The position numbers and the translations under genes are program-made. The notes beneath the pieces are model-generated. The model was not told the origin of the DNA and searched no databases. It saw only the letters and a list, made by a program, of their open reading frames with translations. This document shows positions 18,457-27,567 of a DNA stretch of 34,246 bases, piece after piece (the first letter of the stretch is position 1; each line of letters begins with the position of its first letter). Source of the DNA: JAGLSB01 sp023135955 (GTDB lineage Bacteria > Bacteroidota > Bacteroidia > Bacteroidales > GCA-2748055). The stretch is taken from positions 1 to 34,246 of the forward strand of contig DAOVIO010000023.1 in assembly GCA_030673645.1 (NCBI GenBank). The letters are read 5' to 3'.

Positions 18457-18534
18457 ACCAGCACATCACCACACTAACACACCACCACATCACCACACCA
18501 ACACACCAACACATTATCACACCACCACACCATC
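18457..18534. repeat. CA-rich low-complexity tract in the murD-ftsW gap
   Basis: Seventy-eight bases built almost only from short units such as ACACCA, CCACAT and CACCAC in irregular succession, with G nearly absent from this strand. It starts directly at the murD stop codon and accounts for much of the 223-nt gap. The rest of the gap (18312-18456) is T/C-rich with no open frame I can support. A matching tract begins at 34228. Confidence 0.75.
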
Positions 18535-19881
18535 CTACAACTCTCTCACAGATTCCTTAAACTGCCTACCCCTATCCTCAAAATTCTCAAAAAGATCAAA
18601 GCTTGCACATGCAGGCGAAAGAAGCACAACATCACCATCAGTACCAAGATGATATGCTTTTCTAACTGCCTCTGACATAGTATCTACTTCTACAATTTCT
18701 TCTATCACACCATCGAATGCCTTTTTTAGTTCTTTATTATCTTTTCCAAGACAAATAAGGGCTTTTACTTTATTCTCAGATAAATTTATGAGGCTGGTAT
18801 AATCGTTTCCTTTATCAACACCACCGGCAATCCAGACCACAGAATTATTTATTGTTTCAAGGGCAAACCAGGTTGAATTTACATTAGTTGCCTTTGAATC
18901 GTTAATAAATTCAATACCATGAACTTTTACTACTGATTCCATTCTGTGCTCCACAGACTGGAAATCCATTAAGGCTTCCCTTATAATATCTTTCCTGATC
19001 TTCAATACGTTACCAGCAATACCTGCAGCCATACTGTTATAAGTATTATGGCGTCCTCTTAAGGCTAACTCATTAACGGACATAGAAAAATCGACATCCT
19101 CAAATTCTATCCTCAACAAACCCTGATCATCTACCCAGGCAGCACTATCATCGTCCTTCTGAAATGAGTAAGGCAACTGTTTTGCTTTTAATACAATACT
19201 TTCCAGCTCCTTAATTGTAATCTCGTCATCTGAGCAGAAAATAAAATATTCATCTTCCGTAAGATTTTGAGTGATTTTAAATTTCGATTCCACATAACCA
19301 TGTAGATTATAATCATATCTATCAAGGTGATCAGGAGTGATATTCAATAGAATCGCAATATCTGCTTTAAATTCATACATACCATCGAGCTGAAAACTGC
19401 TTATTTCCAAAACATAATAATCATACTCTTCTGTGGCAACCTGATAAGCAAAACTGGTGCCGATGTTTCCCGCAAGTCCGGCATTTAGTCCTGCCTTTCT
19501 CATCATATGATGAATCAATGAAGTTGTGGTAGTTTTACCATTGCTTCCGGTAATACATATCTTTTTTGCCTGTGTATATCTTGAGGCAAATTCTATTTCA
19601 GAAATTACCTTGATCTTCTTTTTCCTGATTAGTTGAAGAATTACTGAACTTTCAGGAATTCCAGGGCTCTTAATTATCTCATCGGCGTTGAGAATTTTCC
19701 TCTCAGTATGAGCGTTTTCTTCGTAATCAATTTGATAAGATTCAAGCATTTCCCTATAACGGGATTTAATTTTAGCATTGTCACTAACAAAAACTTCAAA
19801 GCCTTCTTTCCGGGCAAGAATGGCTGAACCTGTTCCACTTTCGCCTGCACCGAGGATTACTATTCTTTTTATCTGTTCCAT
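18535..19881 (-). CDS. murD: UDP-N-acetylmuramoylalanine--D-glutamate ligase MurD
   Basis: Cytoplasmic ligase adding D-Glu to UDP-MurNAc-L-Ala; 448 aa. An N-terminal Rossmann motif (LGAGESGTGSAILA, 10-23) binds the UDP part; the P-loop GSNGKTTTT is at 112-120; EISSFQLDG, NITPDHLDRY, LRGRHNTYNSMAA and FINDSKATNVNST are further MurD marks; LLSPACASFDLFENFEDRG closes the C-terminal domain. Sits 18 nt after mraY and is followed by the long repeat-filled gap before ftsW. Confidence 0.97.
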   Translation of the reverse strand: MEQIKRIVILGAGESGTGSAILARKEGFEVFVSDNAKIKSRYREMLESYQIDYEENAHTERKILNADEIIKSPGIPESSVILQLIRKKKIKVISEIEFASRYTQAKKICITGSNGKTTTTSLIHHMMRKAGLNAGLAGNIGTSFAYQVATEEYDYYVLEISSFQLDGMYEFKADIAILLNITPDHLDRYDYNLHGYVESKFKITQNLTEDEYFIFCSDDEITIKELESIVLKAKQLPYSFQKDDDSAAWVDDQGLLRIEFEDVDFSMSVNELALRGRHNTYNSMAAGIAGNVLKIRKDIIREALMDFQSVEHRMESVVKVHGIEFINDSKATNVNSTWFALETINNSVVWIAGGVDKGNDYTSLINLSENKVKALICLGKDNKELKKAFDGVIEEIVEVDTMSEAVRKAYHLGTDGDVVLLSPACASFDLFENFEDRGRQFKESVREL

Positions 19882-19899
19882 TAAATAGTTATTTTTTAG

Positions 19900-21144
19900 T
19901 TATCTTATTTTCAGGGTTACTATACTTACTACTGCCAGTAAAATGCCTATTATCCAAAATCTGATGACTATTTTTGCTTCTGGATAACCTTGTTTCTGAT
20001 AATGATGATGTAAGGGGGCCATTTTAAATACTCTTCTTCCTTCGCCATATTTCCTTTTTGTATATTTAAACCAGCCAACCTGTATCATTACAGATAAACT
20101 TTCAACCAGAAATACGCCAGCCAGAATTGGAATTAAAAGTTCTTTTCTAATAATAATTGCAAAAACGGCTATGATTCCTCCTATGGAAAGCGAGCCAGTG
20201 TCGCCCATAAAAACCTGAGCCGGATAGGAATTGTACCAGAGAAAACCAACTGTCGCACCAATAAATGCCGAAATAAATATTACAGTCTCTCCCACTCGAG
20301 GGATATACATTATATTCAAGTAATCAGCAATGATGGTATTACCGGAAACATAAGCAAGAATTGCCAGCGTCACACCAATGATAGCTGCCGACCCGGTAGC
20401 AAGTCCATCCAGGCCATCCGTCATATTTGCTCCATTTGATACTGCTGTAACAATAAAAATTACTGCCAGAATAAAAATGATCCAGGCAAATTTAGCTGCC
20501 TGATCACCCATAAACCAAGCTATCCAGGCATAATCAAATTCGTTATTTTTTAAAAATGGAATGGTTGTTTTAGTAGATTTTCTATCTTCATTCACATAAA
20601 AATTACCTTCATTATCCTGCAATACATTCTCAAGCACTTTAGCCTCTTCAATGCCAACCGGTACTTTTTCCCTGATTAATACATCATCGCTCACATATAA
20701 ACTTATTCCAACAATAAGCCCCAATCCAATCTGCCCCAATATTTTAAATTTACCTCTTAATCCTTCCTTGTTTTTTCTAAATACTTTAAAATAGTCATCG
20801 ATAAATCCTATTAATCCAAGCCATAAGGTTGTTACCATCATAAGCTGAATGTAAACATTGGTCAAATCCGCAAAAAGTAATGTGGGAATCAGTATAGAAG
20901 CAAGTATTATTAATCCTCCCATAGTAGGAGTACCCTTTTTTTCCATCTGTCCATCGAGGCCAAGATTCCTAATCGATTCTCCTATTTGCTTTCTCTGTAA
21001 TATTCTGATTATGCCTTTCCCAAATACCGTAGAAATAACCAACGAACTTAAAAGGGCAATAGCAGCACGGAATGAAATGTACTGAAAGACACCTGCACCA
21101 GGCAAGTCGAGGGTTTCAAGATATTCGAACAGATGATATAACAT
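19900..21144 (-). CDS. mraY: Phospho-N-acetylmuramoyl-pentapeptide transferase MraY
   Basis: Polytopic membrane enzyme joining UDP-MurNAc-pentapeptide to undecaprenyl phosphate, making lipid I; 414 aa. KKGTPTMGGLII (69-80), the Asp pair D116-D117 in GFIDDYFK, NMTDGLDGLATG, and APLHHHYQKQGYPE near the end are all diagnostic. About ten helices are visible. At 414 aa it is longer than the ~360 aa E. coli enzyme because of an extra soluble-looking loop around residues 165-200 (VPVGIEEAKVLENVL onward), a feature I associate with Bacteroidota MraY. Lies 2 nt after murE. Confidence 0.98.
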   Translation of the reverse strand: MLYHLFEYLETLDLPGAGVFQYISFRAAIALLSSLVISTVFGKGIIRILQRKQIGESIRNLGLDGQMEKKGTPTMGGLIILASILIPTLLFADLTNVYIQLMMVTTLWLGLIGFIDDYFKVFRKNKEGLRGKFKILGQIGLGLIVGISLYVSDDVLIREKVPVGIEEAKVLENVLQDNEGNFYVNEDRKSTKTTIPFLKNNEFDYAWIAWFMGDQAAKFAWIIFILAVIFIVTAVSNGANMTDGLDGLATGSAAIIGVTLAILAYVSGNTIIADYLNIMYIPRVGETVIFISAFIGATVGFLWYNSYPAQVFMGDTGSLSIGGIIAVFAIIIRKELLIPILAGVFLVESLSVMIQVGWFKYTKRKYGEGRRVFKMAPLHHHYQKQGYPEAKIVIRFWIIGILLAVVSIVTLKIR

Positions 21145-21146
21145 AA

Positions 21147-22601
21147 TCAGATATTTAAATATTTTTTGATTTTTTCTCTATCATCAAAAGGATATTTCAC
21201 TCCTTTTATCTCCTGGTAATTTTCATGACCTTTTCCTGCAAGCAGAATCAAATCATTCTCTTCGGCAAATGAGCAAGTAACTTTTATCGCTTCATTTCGG
21301 TCAATTATGCTAACTGATTTCCTTATGAATTCAGGACTGAGGCCTTTTTCCATATCACTGATAATATCTTCCGGATTTTCCGATCTGGGATTATCAGATG
21401 TCAGGATAATTTTATCACTTAATTCAGCTGCTATGCTTGCCATTTCCGCTCTTTTTGTTTTATCCCTATCTCCCCCTGAGCCAACAATTGTGATTATCCT
21501 TCTGTTATCCTTTACGATCTTCCTGATAGTTTGCAGTACATTCTTTAGTGCATCTGGACTATGGGCATAATCAACAATAGCTACTGTACCTTTTGCTGAT
21601 GCAAATATTTCAAAACGGCCGGCTGCTGACTTTTGAAGGCTAAGAGATTGCATAACATCTTTACGGTTAAATCCAAGCAATTGACATATAGCAAAAACAG
21701 CTACAACATTGTAAGCATTGAATTCACCAGGTAATCTTGTCCAAACTTCAGCACCATCAATTTCCAGTAAATTTCCTTCGAGGTGCATTTCTTTTAATCC
21801 AACTTTATAATCTGCATCTGCCTTCATGCTATATTCGTGAATATTGGCTCTTGTATTCTGAACCATTATTGCTCCATTTTTATCGTCCTTATTTATCAAA
21901 GCAAATGCATTCTTATCAAGCTTATCAAAGAAACTTTTTTTAACATCCCTGTAATTGGCAAAGTTCTCGTGATAGTCAAGATGATCGTGTGTCAGATTTG
22001 TAAAAACTCCACCCTTGAACTCCAGACCGGCGGTCCTGTTCTGATCTATTGCATGTGATGAAATCTCTATAAAAACATATTCACAGCCTGATTCAAGCAT
22101 TTCCTTAAGACTGGCATGAAGTTGAACCGGATCTGGAGTAGTATGGGTGGCAGGCCTTTCCAAATCATTAATACAAACATTTATAGTCGAAATCAGTCCT
22201 GCTGAATATCCCAATGAACGAGTCACGTCGAATAAAAGATTGGCGATAGTAGTTTTCCCATTCGTACCTGTGATACCTACCAAATTAAGATTGCGAGATG
22301 GATGTCCATAAAATGCAGAAGAAATCTTGCCCAGGCCACTTTTTGAATCATCTATTTTCAGGTAGCACACATCATCATTAATTTTCTCAGGTAATTCCTC
22401 ACATACTATAAAATCAGCACCGAAAGCGATTGCTTTTTCAATATAATTATGGCCATCCACCTGACTGCCTTTAAAAGCAATGAACATATCACCATTCTTT
22501 ACTTCTCTGGAATCAAAACGAATCTTTCCATGAAAATCATTTACATTTCCTACTGTTTGAAGAATTGTACAATCTGATAATATGTCGGTTATCTTGCTCA
22601 T
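21147..22601 (-). CDS. murE: UDP-MurNAc-tripeptide synthetase MurE (meso-DAP type)
   Basis: Adds the third residue of the peptidoglycan stem peptide; 484 aa. P-loop TGTNGKTT (111-118), TTPDPVQLH, EISSHAIDQNRT, NLTHDHLDYHENFANY, VDYAHSPDALKNVL and GSGGDRDKTKR are all in order. The specificity motif reads DNPR (403-406) followed by SENPE, which in this family goes with meso-diaminopimelate rather than lysine, so the cell wall is predicted to be DAP-type. Its ATG shares one base with the ftsI stop codon (TAATG), indicating translational coupling. Confidence 0.97.
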   Translation of the reverse strand: MSKITDILSDCTILQTVGNVNDFHGKIRFDSREVKNGDMFIAFKGSQVDGHNYIEKAIAFGADFIVCEELPEKINDDVCYLKIDDSKSGLGKISSAFYGHPSRNLNLVGITGTNGKTTIANLLFDVTRSLGYSAGLISTINVCINDLERPATHTTPDPVQLHASLKEMLESGCEYVFIEISSHAIDQNRTAGLEFKGGVFTNLTHDHLDYHENFANYRDVKKSFFDKLDKNAFALINKDDKNGAIMVQNTRANIHEYSMKADADYKVGLKEMHLEGNLLEIDGAEVWTRLPGEFNAYNVVAVFAICQLLGFNRKDVMQSLSLQKSAAGRFEIFASAKGTVAIVDYAHSPDALKNVLQTIRKIVKDNRRIITIVGSGGDRDKTKRAEMASIAAELSDKIILTSDNPRSENPEDIISDMEKGLSPEFIRKSVSIIDRNEAIKVTCSFAEENDLILLAGKGHENYQEIKGVKYPFDDREKIKKYLNI

Positions 22602-24730
22602 TATCCTTGTGCAATGCTCATGGTTAATTTAATAGTCTGACCTTTTTTTATAATCGCGCCCGGTAATATTGACTGTGATCTCACAGTTCCTCTCCCTTCA
22701 GTTATTACATTTAATCCAGATGATTCAAGCAGATAAACTGCATCTTTTAAACCCATATCCATAACATTAGGGACGAGTCGGGCTCTTAGGTCTCTTTGTA
22801 TTAAACTTACAGCCTCCCCGGAAGAAATAGTAGAAACCCATTCCGCATTTAAGCTATCTGTTTTATATGATATGCCCAGAGAGCTAAGTACATATGTCAA
22901 TTCTGTTGCATTTCCGGATTTTGAAAAAGGCGCATTAGCAAATATTTCCCTTTCAGGGCGATTCACTTCCTGATGAATGTCTAGCTGAGTTGCATAAATC
23001 TTATTCGCAATTTCCTCGAAAACGGGACCGGCAACCAAATTCCCATAATAAATATCATGTGAAGGAGCATTAACAACAACAATGCAACTATATTTAGGAG
23101 CCTCGGCTGGGAAATAACCAACAAAGGAAGCCTGATAACTTATACGTGATTTTACCGAATAACCTGTCTCTGTATCTGGAATCTGAGCAGTACCAGTTTT
23201 GCCTGCAATCTTGAAATATTCGTTTTTTAAGTTTCTGGCAGAGCCCTGTTCTACTACTCCTACCAACATCTCATGTAATTTATTAATAGTAGGTTCACTA
23301 CATAATTTTTGATTCAATATTTCTGTATCGAATTCTTTCATTATTGTTCCCCTGTAACGAACCTCTTTTACAAAGCGAGGTTTCACTACTTTTCCTTTAT
23401 TTGCAATTCCGTTGTAAAATGCTAGAATTTGCATCGGAGTAAGTGTAATTTCATAACCAAATGACATCATGGGGAGTGAAATTCCTGACCATTCAGAATG
23501 ATCGGGTGATTTAATAAAAGGTTTCCCTTCTCCCATTATCTCAAGACCTAATTTTTGATTGAGGCCTAGTTTGTAAAGGCCTTTTATAAATTTATCTCTC
23601 TGATGATTATAATTTTCATAGATGATTTTGGTAATCCCAACATTTGAAGATATTTCAAAAGCCTTCTTTACGCTTATCATTCCTTTTGTCTTCTTGCTAC
23701 TATCTTCAACCTTAGAACCGGAATAATAAGTAATCCCATCCTCAATATCTACTGAGTCTGTTATGTTCACTAATCCGTCTTCAATTGCCACCATTAAACT
23801 TGCTGTTTTGAAAGTAGAACCTGGAACTGAACTTTCCCCAATGGCAAAGTTCACTGACTCCCAATAATTTCCTTTACTATTTCTTTCAAGATTTGCAATC
23901 GCCTTAATGTCACCAGTTTTTACTTCCATTAATACTGCTGTACCATGACGAGCATTATGCAAAGTCAATTGCTTTTCAAGAGCTTTTTCTGCGACATCCT
24001 GAATGTTTAAATCAATAGTAGTTATTATGTCCATTCCATCAACCGGATCAATTTCATTTCTATCGAAAAGAGGTATGTATATATTTCCTGGCAGACGTTT
24101 AAATAATTTTAAGCCCTCCGTTCCGGTTAGAATATCATCATAAGCACCTTCCAGGCCAACTATGTTTTCTCTCTGGCTCATATTCGTGTTGCCAATTGTT
24201 CTGGAAGCAAGATATCCATTGGGCTTTACCCTTTGACTTTTCTCAATAAAACGAACGCCTCCCTTGTATCTTCCTCTATTAAAAATCGGAAACTCACGTG
24301 CTTTTAACATCTGATCATAATTGATATTCCTCTTAACCAGAAAATATTGCATACTATCGTTTCTGGCATGGATCAACGATTTTTTGTAATCAATCCATGA
24401 GCGATCCCTGAATAATTGAGAGAGACTTTTTGAAAGGCCATCTATATGATCATAAAATACTTCTGTTGTCAGACTATCCACCGTCAGATCTAGTCTTATA
24501 TCATAAAAAGGTAGCGAAACTGCCAAAAGTTTATTGTCTGCACTGTATATATCTCCCCGCACTGCCTCTATGGCTACCTCCTTCACGGGAGCGCTATCTG
24601 AATTAACTGACCAAAGATTGTGCTCAACAAATTGTAACCAAAGAATTTTTACAATGATTGATAGCCCGGCAATCACAACCAGAAAATACACTAACCTGAC
24701 TCTCCACATTATGTCTCGTTTGACAGACAT
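22601..24730 (-). CDS. ftsI: Septal transpeptidase FtsI (PBP3) with PASTA domain
   Basis: Class B penicillin-binding protein cross-linking septal peptidoglycan; 709 aa. One N-terminal membrane helix (~11-33), a PBP dimer domain (~50-230), then the transpeptidase with S305-TF-K308, S361-S-N363 and KTGT at 511-514. A C-terminal extension carries a PASTA-like domain (~650-707, VPNVMDMGLKDAVYLLESSGL), absent from E. coli FtsI but usual in this phylum. An LEGAYDDILTGTEG pedestal motif lies near 193-206. Follows ftsL after 8 nt. It should work with FtsW. Confidence 0.96.
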   Translation of the reverse strand: MSVKRDIMWRVRLVYFLVVIAGLSIIVKILWLQFVEHNLWSVNSDSAPVKEVAIEAVRGDIYSADNKLLAVSLPFYDIRLDLTVDSLTTEVFYDHIDGLSKSLSQLFRDRSWIDYKKSLIHARNDSMQYFLVKRNINYDQMLKAREFPIFNRGRYKGGVRFIEKSQRVKPNGYLASRTIGNTNMSQRENIVGLEGAYDDILTGTEGLKLFKRLPGNIYIPLFDRNEIDPVDGMDIITTIDLNIQDVAEKALEKQLTLHNARHGTAVLMEVKTGDIKAIANLERNSKGNYWESVNFAIGESSVPGSTFKTASLMVAIEDGLVNITDSVDIEDGITYYSGSKVEDSSKKTKGMISVKKAFEISSNVGITKIIYENYNHQRDKFIKGLYKLGLNQKLGLEIMGEGKPFIKSPDHSEWSGISLPMMSFGYEITLTPMQILAFYNGIANKGKVVKPRFVKEVRYRGTIMKEFDTEILNQKLCSEPTINKLHEMLVGVVEQGSARNLKNEYFKIAGKTGTAQIPDTETGYSVKSRISYQASFVGYFPAEAPKYSCIVVVNAPSHDIYYGNLVAGPVFEEIANKIYATQLDIHQEVNRPEREIFANAPFSKSGNATELTYVLSSLGISYKTDSLNAEWVSTISSGEAVSLIQRDLRARLVPNVMDMGLKDAVYLLESSGLNVITEGRGTVRSQSILPGAIIKKGQTIKLTMSIAQG

Positions 24731-24738
24731 TTACTCTT

Positions 24739-25119
24739 TTATTTATTTTTATTCAATAAAATCTTTTTTGGAGGATCAACAGATTCTTCCAATTTCAATC
24801 CTCTTTCCCTAACTTCTTCAGCTACTTCAGTTTGTCTTGATAATTTCATTAATTCAGAAGACACAAAAACAGCTTCAGAGCGCAATTCATTTATTTCATT
24901 TCTTAATATCTCCCTATCTTTCCTAATTGATTCTGCGTGATAACGATTACTGATATATATCAATGCCAGAAAGACAAGAAACAACACAAATGGCAACTGA
25001 TAAACCACCTTCTTCCGGGTCAATAGTGTTCCGTCAATTATCCCCCTGAGAATACTACTTTCCTTTTGCTGGTTCTCTCCTGACTCGTTAATAAATTCTA
25101 TATTTTCATCTTCCTTCAT
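24739..25119 (-). CDS. ftsL: FtsL-like divisome protein
   Basis: Small 126-aa bitopic membrane protein. An acidic cytoplasmic start leads to a basic stretch (TRKKV), one membrane helix (~38-57, YQLPFVLFLVFLALIYIS) and a periplasmic segment (~65-105) with heptad-like leucines and isoleucines, consistent with the FtsL coiled coil. FtsL proteins share little sequence; the call rests on size, topology and place between rsmH (4-nt overlap) and ftsI (8-nt gap). Confidence 0.85.
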   Translation of the reverse strand: MKEDENIEFINESGENQQKESSILRGIIDGTLLTRKKVVYQLPFVLFLVFLALIYISNRYHAESIRKDREILRNEINELRSEAVFVSSELMKLSRQTEVAEEVRERGLKLEESVDPPKKILLNKNK

Positions 25120-26015
25120 TTTAGCTCCGCTATTCGAAGTTTAGCACTTCTTGACCTTGGGTTTTTAGATATCTCCTCTTCCCCTGCCACAATTACATTT
25201 TTATTTATTGTTAGCATATTTGTGATGTTGTTTCCATAAAAATCCTTCTCCAGGTTTCCTTCCAGGTTTCCCGTTTTGATAAAGTTTTTAACCAACCTGT
25301 CTTCAATACTATGATAACTCATTACTACTAATCTCCCTCCCGGTTTCAGACATTCAGGGATCTGAAGCAGCATTTCTTTCAAAGCTCCCAATTCATCATT
25401 TACCTCCATCCGCAATGCCTGAAAAAGCTTAGAAAGAAGCTTTGCTCTATGCCTTTCCGGAAGAAGTGAGCCAAGGCTTTCAATAAGTTCCCCGGAAGTT
25501 TTAATTGTTTTTACTTTCCTTGCTTCAATAATTTTCCGTGCAAAGCGACCTGCCCCCTGAAGCTCTCCATATTTCCTGAATAATTCAGCCAATTTCTCCT
25601 GTGGATACTTATTCAATATCATCTCTGCAGTAAGATCACTCTCCTTATTCATTCTCATGTCAAGAGCTGCATCTTCCCTGTGCATAAATCCCCTCTCTAT
25701 ATTATCAATCTGGTATGATGATATACCAAGATCTGCAAGGATTCCATCAACCTTCTCAAAATTGTAATACTTGAGAAAATTTCGTAAAAACCGGAAATTA
25801 GAATTAATGAATATCAGACGTTTGTCTGATTGAACATTTTTTTGCGCATCTTGATCCTGATCAAAGGCCAATAACCTTCCTTCATCATCAAGTTCCTCTA
25901 AAATTCTGAGGGAGTGCCCCCCACCTCCAAAAGTTAAATCAGCATAGATTCCTTTTGGTTTAATATTTAGTCCACAAATACTCTCTTCTAATAGTACCGG
26001 TTTATGATAGATCAT
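25116..26015 (-). CDS. rsmH: 16S rRNA (cytosine-1402-N4) methyltransferase RsmH
   Basis: SAM-dependent methyltransferase (also called MraW) acting on C1402 in the ribosome decoding centre; 299 aa. YHKPVLLEES at the start, the SAM-binding ADLTFGGGGHS (25-35), LADLGISSYQID, RGFMHREDAALDMRMN, and VMSYHSIEDRLVKNF are diagnostic; it ends with NPRSRSAKLRIAE, as this family does. Overlaps both mraZ and ftsL by 4 nt. Confidence 0.97.
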   Translation of the reverse strand: MIYHKPVLLEESICGLNIKPKGIYADLTFGGGGHSLRILEELDDEGRLLAFDQDQDAQKNVQSDKRLIFINSNFRFLRNFLKYYNFEKVDGILADLGISSYQIDNIERGFMHREDAALDMRMNKESDLTAEMILNKYPQEKLAELFRKYGELQGAGRFARKIIEARKVKTIKTSGELIESLGSLLPERHRAKLLSKLFQALRMEVNDELGALKEMLLQIPECLKPGGRLVVMSYHSIEDRLVKNFIKTGNLEGNLEKDFYGNNITNMLTINKNVIVAGEEEISKNPRSRSAKLRIAELK

Positions 26016-26482
26016 TCTTCATTTGTTTGATCCCAAGTTCCTCCCAGTATTTTCTCAGCCAAATTGGCAAAGTCGTCATCGGCTTTTGTGAAACCTGCAT
26101 AATCATCTGGTGACCAAATCTCAATCTTTCCATATTGCCCGGCAAGAACTGCTTCTTTCCCAATCCCGGCAAATTCCATCAACCTTTTTGGTAATAGCAA
26201 ACGATTAGAGGAATCGGCCTGAACTTCTGCCGTTCCGCTAAAAAACATTCTTAAAAATCTATTGTGCTCCTTATTGTATGGATTTGTCCGATTTCTTATC
26301 TGCTGATTTTGTCTTTCCCATTCTTTCATCGGATATAGAATAAGGCATTTATCAAAGACATCTCTTTTGAGTACAAAACCCTCCTCAATAGCTTGATTCA
26401 TCTGCTTTTTAAAAGCTGCTGGCAGAGCAACCCGACCCTTTGAGTCGAGCTTACATGTATAGTCTCCAATAAAAGTTATCAT
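26012..26482 (-). CDS. mraZ: Transcriptional regulator MraZ
   Basis: DNA-binding repressor of the dcw operon; 156 aa. It has two SpoVT/AbrB-like halves, each with the DxxxR mark: DSKGRVALPAAF near residue 14 and DSSNRLLLPKRL near 91. MraZ is the first gene of the cluster and normally controls its own promoter; the repeats at 26511-26550, directly upstream, fit that. Confidence 0.96.
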   Translation of the reverse strand: MITFIGDYTCKLDSKGRVALPAAFKKQMNQAIEEGFVLKRDVFDKCLILYPMKEWERQNQQIRNRTNPYNKEHNRFLRMFFSGTAEVQADSSNRLLLPKRLMEFAGIGKEAVLAGQYGKIEIWSPDDYAGFTKADDDFANLAEKILGGTWDQTNEE

Positions 26483-26510
26483 TTACTTTAAAAAATTATA
26501 GGCTAAAATA

Positions 26511-26550
26511 GCACATTTTATCCCACTTTATCCCATTTTATCCCATTTTC
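26511..26550 (-). promoter_or_regulatory. MraZ operator: TGGGA direct repeats at 10-nt spacing
   Basis: On the plus strand TCCCA occurs at 26521, 26531 and 26541, exactly one helical turn apart, with AT spacers; a degenerate unit (GCACA) lies in the same register at 26511. On the mraZ strand this reads TGGGA-N5 repeated, matching the TGGG direct repeats bound by MraZ in E. coli. The array ends 28 nt before the mraZ ATG, and a weak TAnnTTTG-like box (TATTTTAG) overlaps its downstream edge, so binding would block the promoter. A clear, strong call. Confidence 0.9.
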
Positions 26551-26642
26551 TTGCACTTTGTTAATAACTTTTATGTTTTCTTATCTGGATTCAGATAATC
26601 ACAACTCAGGTCTACAAGGGCGAGGATATCCTTCTTTTTTGT

Positions 26643-26650
26643 TAAATTTG
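26643..26650 (+). promoter_or_regulatory. Bacteroidota-type -7 box before glsA-like gene
   Basis: TAAATTTG matches the TAnnTTTG -7 consensus and ends 18 nt before the ATG at 26669. No clear TTG -33 element is seen. It supports starting the gene at 26669, since the earlier ATG at 26558 would lie upstream of this promoter. Confidence 0.5.
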
Positions 26651-26668
26651 CGATTATATTTTCATGAA

Positions 26669-27523
26669 ATGAGAGAAGATCAAAGCAATAAAAAGCCCCA
26701 AAAGATAGATATTCGCGAGGTGTTTAGAAGTAAAAATCCCGGCCTTGCACCTTATATTCCCGGCTTTGTATATTCATACCTGGAAAGGATACTTCATCTT
26801 GATTTTATTAATAAAATTCTTGAAGATCATGGTAATAAAAAAGATCTGGATTTTGTAAATGCCATTAAAGATGAGTTCAATATTACCACTGAAATAATCG
26901 GATTTGAAAATATTCCAGAAAATAAGAAATTAATTGTCGTTGCAAATCATCCTTTGGGAGGTTTTGACGGTACGATGCTGATAAGCCTATTGGGTGAAAA
27001 GTTTGCTGGTGTTAAAAGCCTGACCAATGATATTTTAATGAATATCCCAAACATGGAAGGCGTTTTTGTTGCTGTTAATAAGCATGGGAAACAGTCGAAA
27101 GATGGTGCTAGAATAATTGATAATGTTTATAAAAGTATGGATCCTATACTCATTTTTCCTGCAGGTCTTGTTTCCCGAAGGAAAAGGGGGATCATAAGAG
27201 ATCTGGAATGGAAAAAAAGCTTTATTACAAAAGCTAAAGCATATCAGAGAGATGTTATACCTGTTCATGTAAGTGGAAGATGCACTAATTTCTTCTATAA
27301 TCTGTCTAATCTTCGGAAATTCTTTGGGATCAAAGCAAATCTGGAAATGTTTTTTCTGGCAGATGAAACATACAGGCATAGAAATGAGCATATTAGAATA
27401 GTTTTAGGAAAACCTGTTTCATTCGAAACATACACTACTAAATTAAGACCGGATGAGTGGGCCTTGAAAATGAAGGAATTGGTTTACAGACTCGAAAAAG
27501 ATTCAAATGCATTTCTAGAATAG
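26669..27523 (+). CDS. glsA: PlsC-like acyltransferase, probable GlsA (glycine lipid synthesis)
   Basis: Membrane-associated acyltransferase of 284 aa. In the PlsC family these transfer an acyl chain to a lyso-lipid hydroxyl. The catalytic motif reads NHPLGGFD (H94, D100), H-x5-D rather than the more common H-x4-D, and FPAGLVSRRKRG (163-174) is the substrate-binding block. It is followed after 44 nt by a GNAT of the OlsB type; in Bacteroides thetaiotaomicron such a pair (GlsA, GlsB) makes N-acyl-3-acyloxy glycine lipids. By that parallel this gene adds the second, ester-linked chain. An ATG at 26558 would add 37 residues, but they look unconserved and precede the promoter box. Confidence 0.8.
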   Translation: MREDQSNKKPQKIDIREVFRSKNPGLAPYIPGFVYSYLERILHLDFINKILEDHGNKKDLDFVNAIKDEFNITTEIIGFENIPENKKLIVVANHPLGGFDGTMLISLLGEKFAGVKSLTNDILMNIPNMEGVFVAVNKHGKQSKDGARIIDNVYKSMDPILIFPAGLVSRRKRGIIRDLEWKKSFITKAKAYQRDVIPVHVSGRCTNFFYNLSNLRKFFGIKANLEMFFLADETYRHRNEHIRIVLGKPVSFETYTTKLRPDEWALKMKELVYRLEKDSNAFLE

Positions 27524-27540
27524 CATTATGTTTTTTTTTG

Positions 27541-27548
27541 TAAATTTG
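27541..27548 (+). promoter_or_regulatory. Bacteroidota-type -7 box before glsB-like gene
   Basis: TAAATTTG, a TAnnTTTG match ending 19 nt before the ATG at 27568, in the same geometry as the box before the upstream gene. No clear -33 TTG. It may give an internal promoter in the two-gene unit. Confidence 0.4.
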
Positions 27549-27567
27549 TATTCCAAAAAATATTTAT

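Noticed and set aside
18457..18534. CRISPR-like array in the murD-ftsW gap
   Set aside because: The units are very short, irregular and of low complexity, without spacers of even length and without cas genes.
26558..26668. Extra 37 residues at the front of the glsA-like gene
   Set aside because: They precede a good TAAATTTG box at 26643-26650, look unlike the family, and the ATG at 26669 sits 18 nt after that box.
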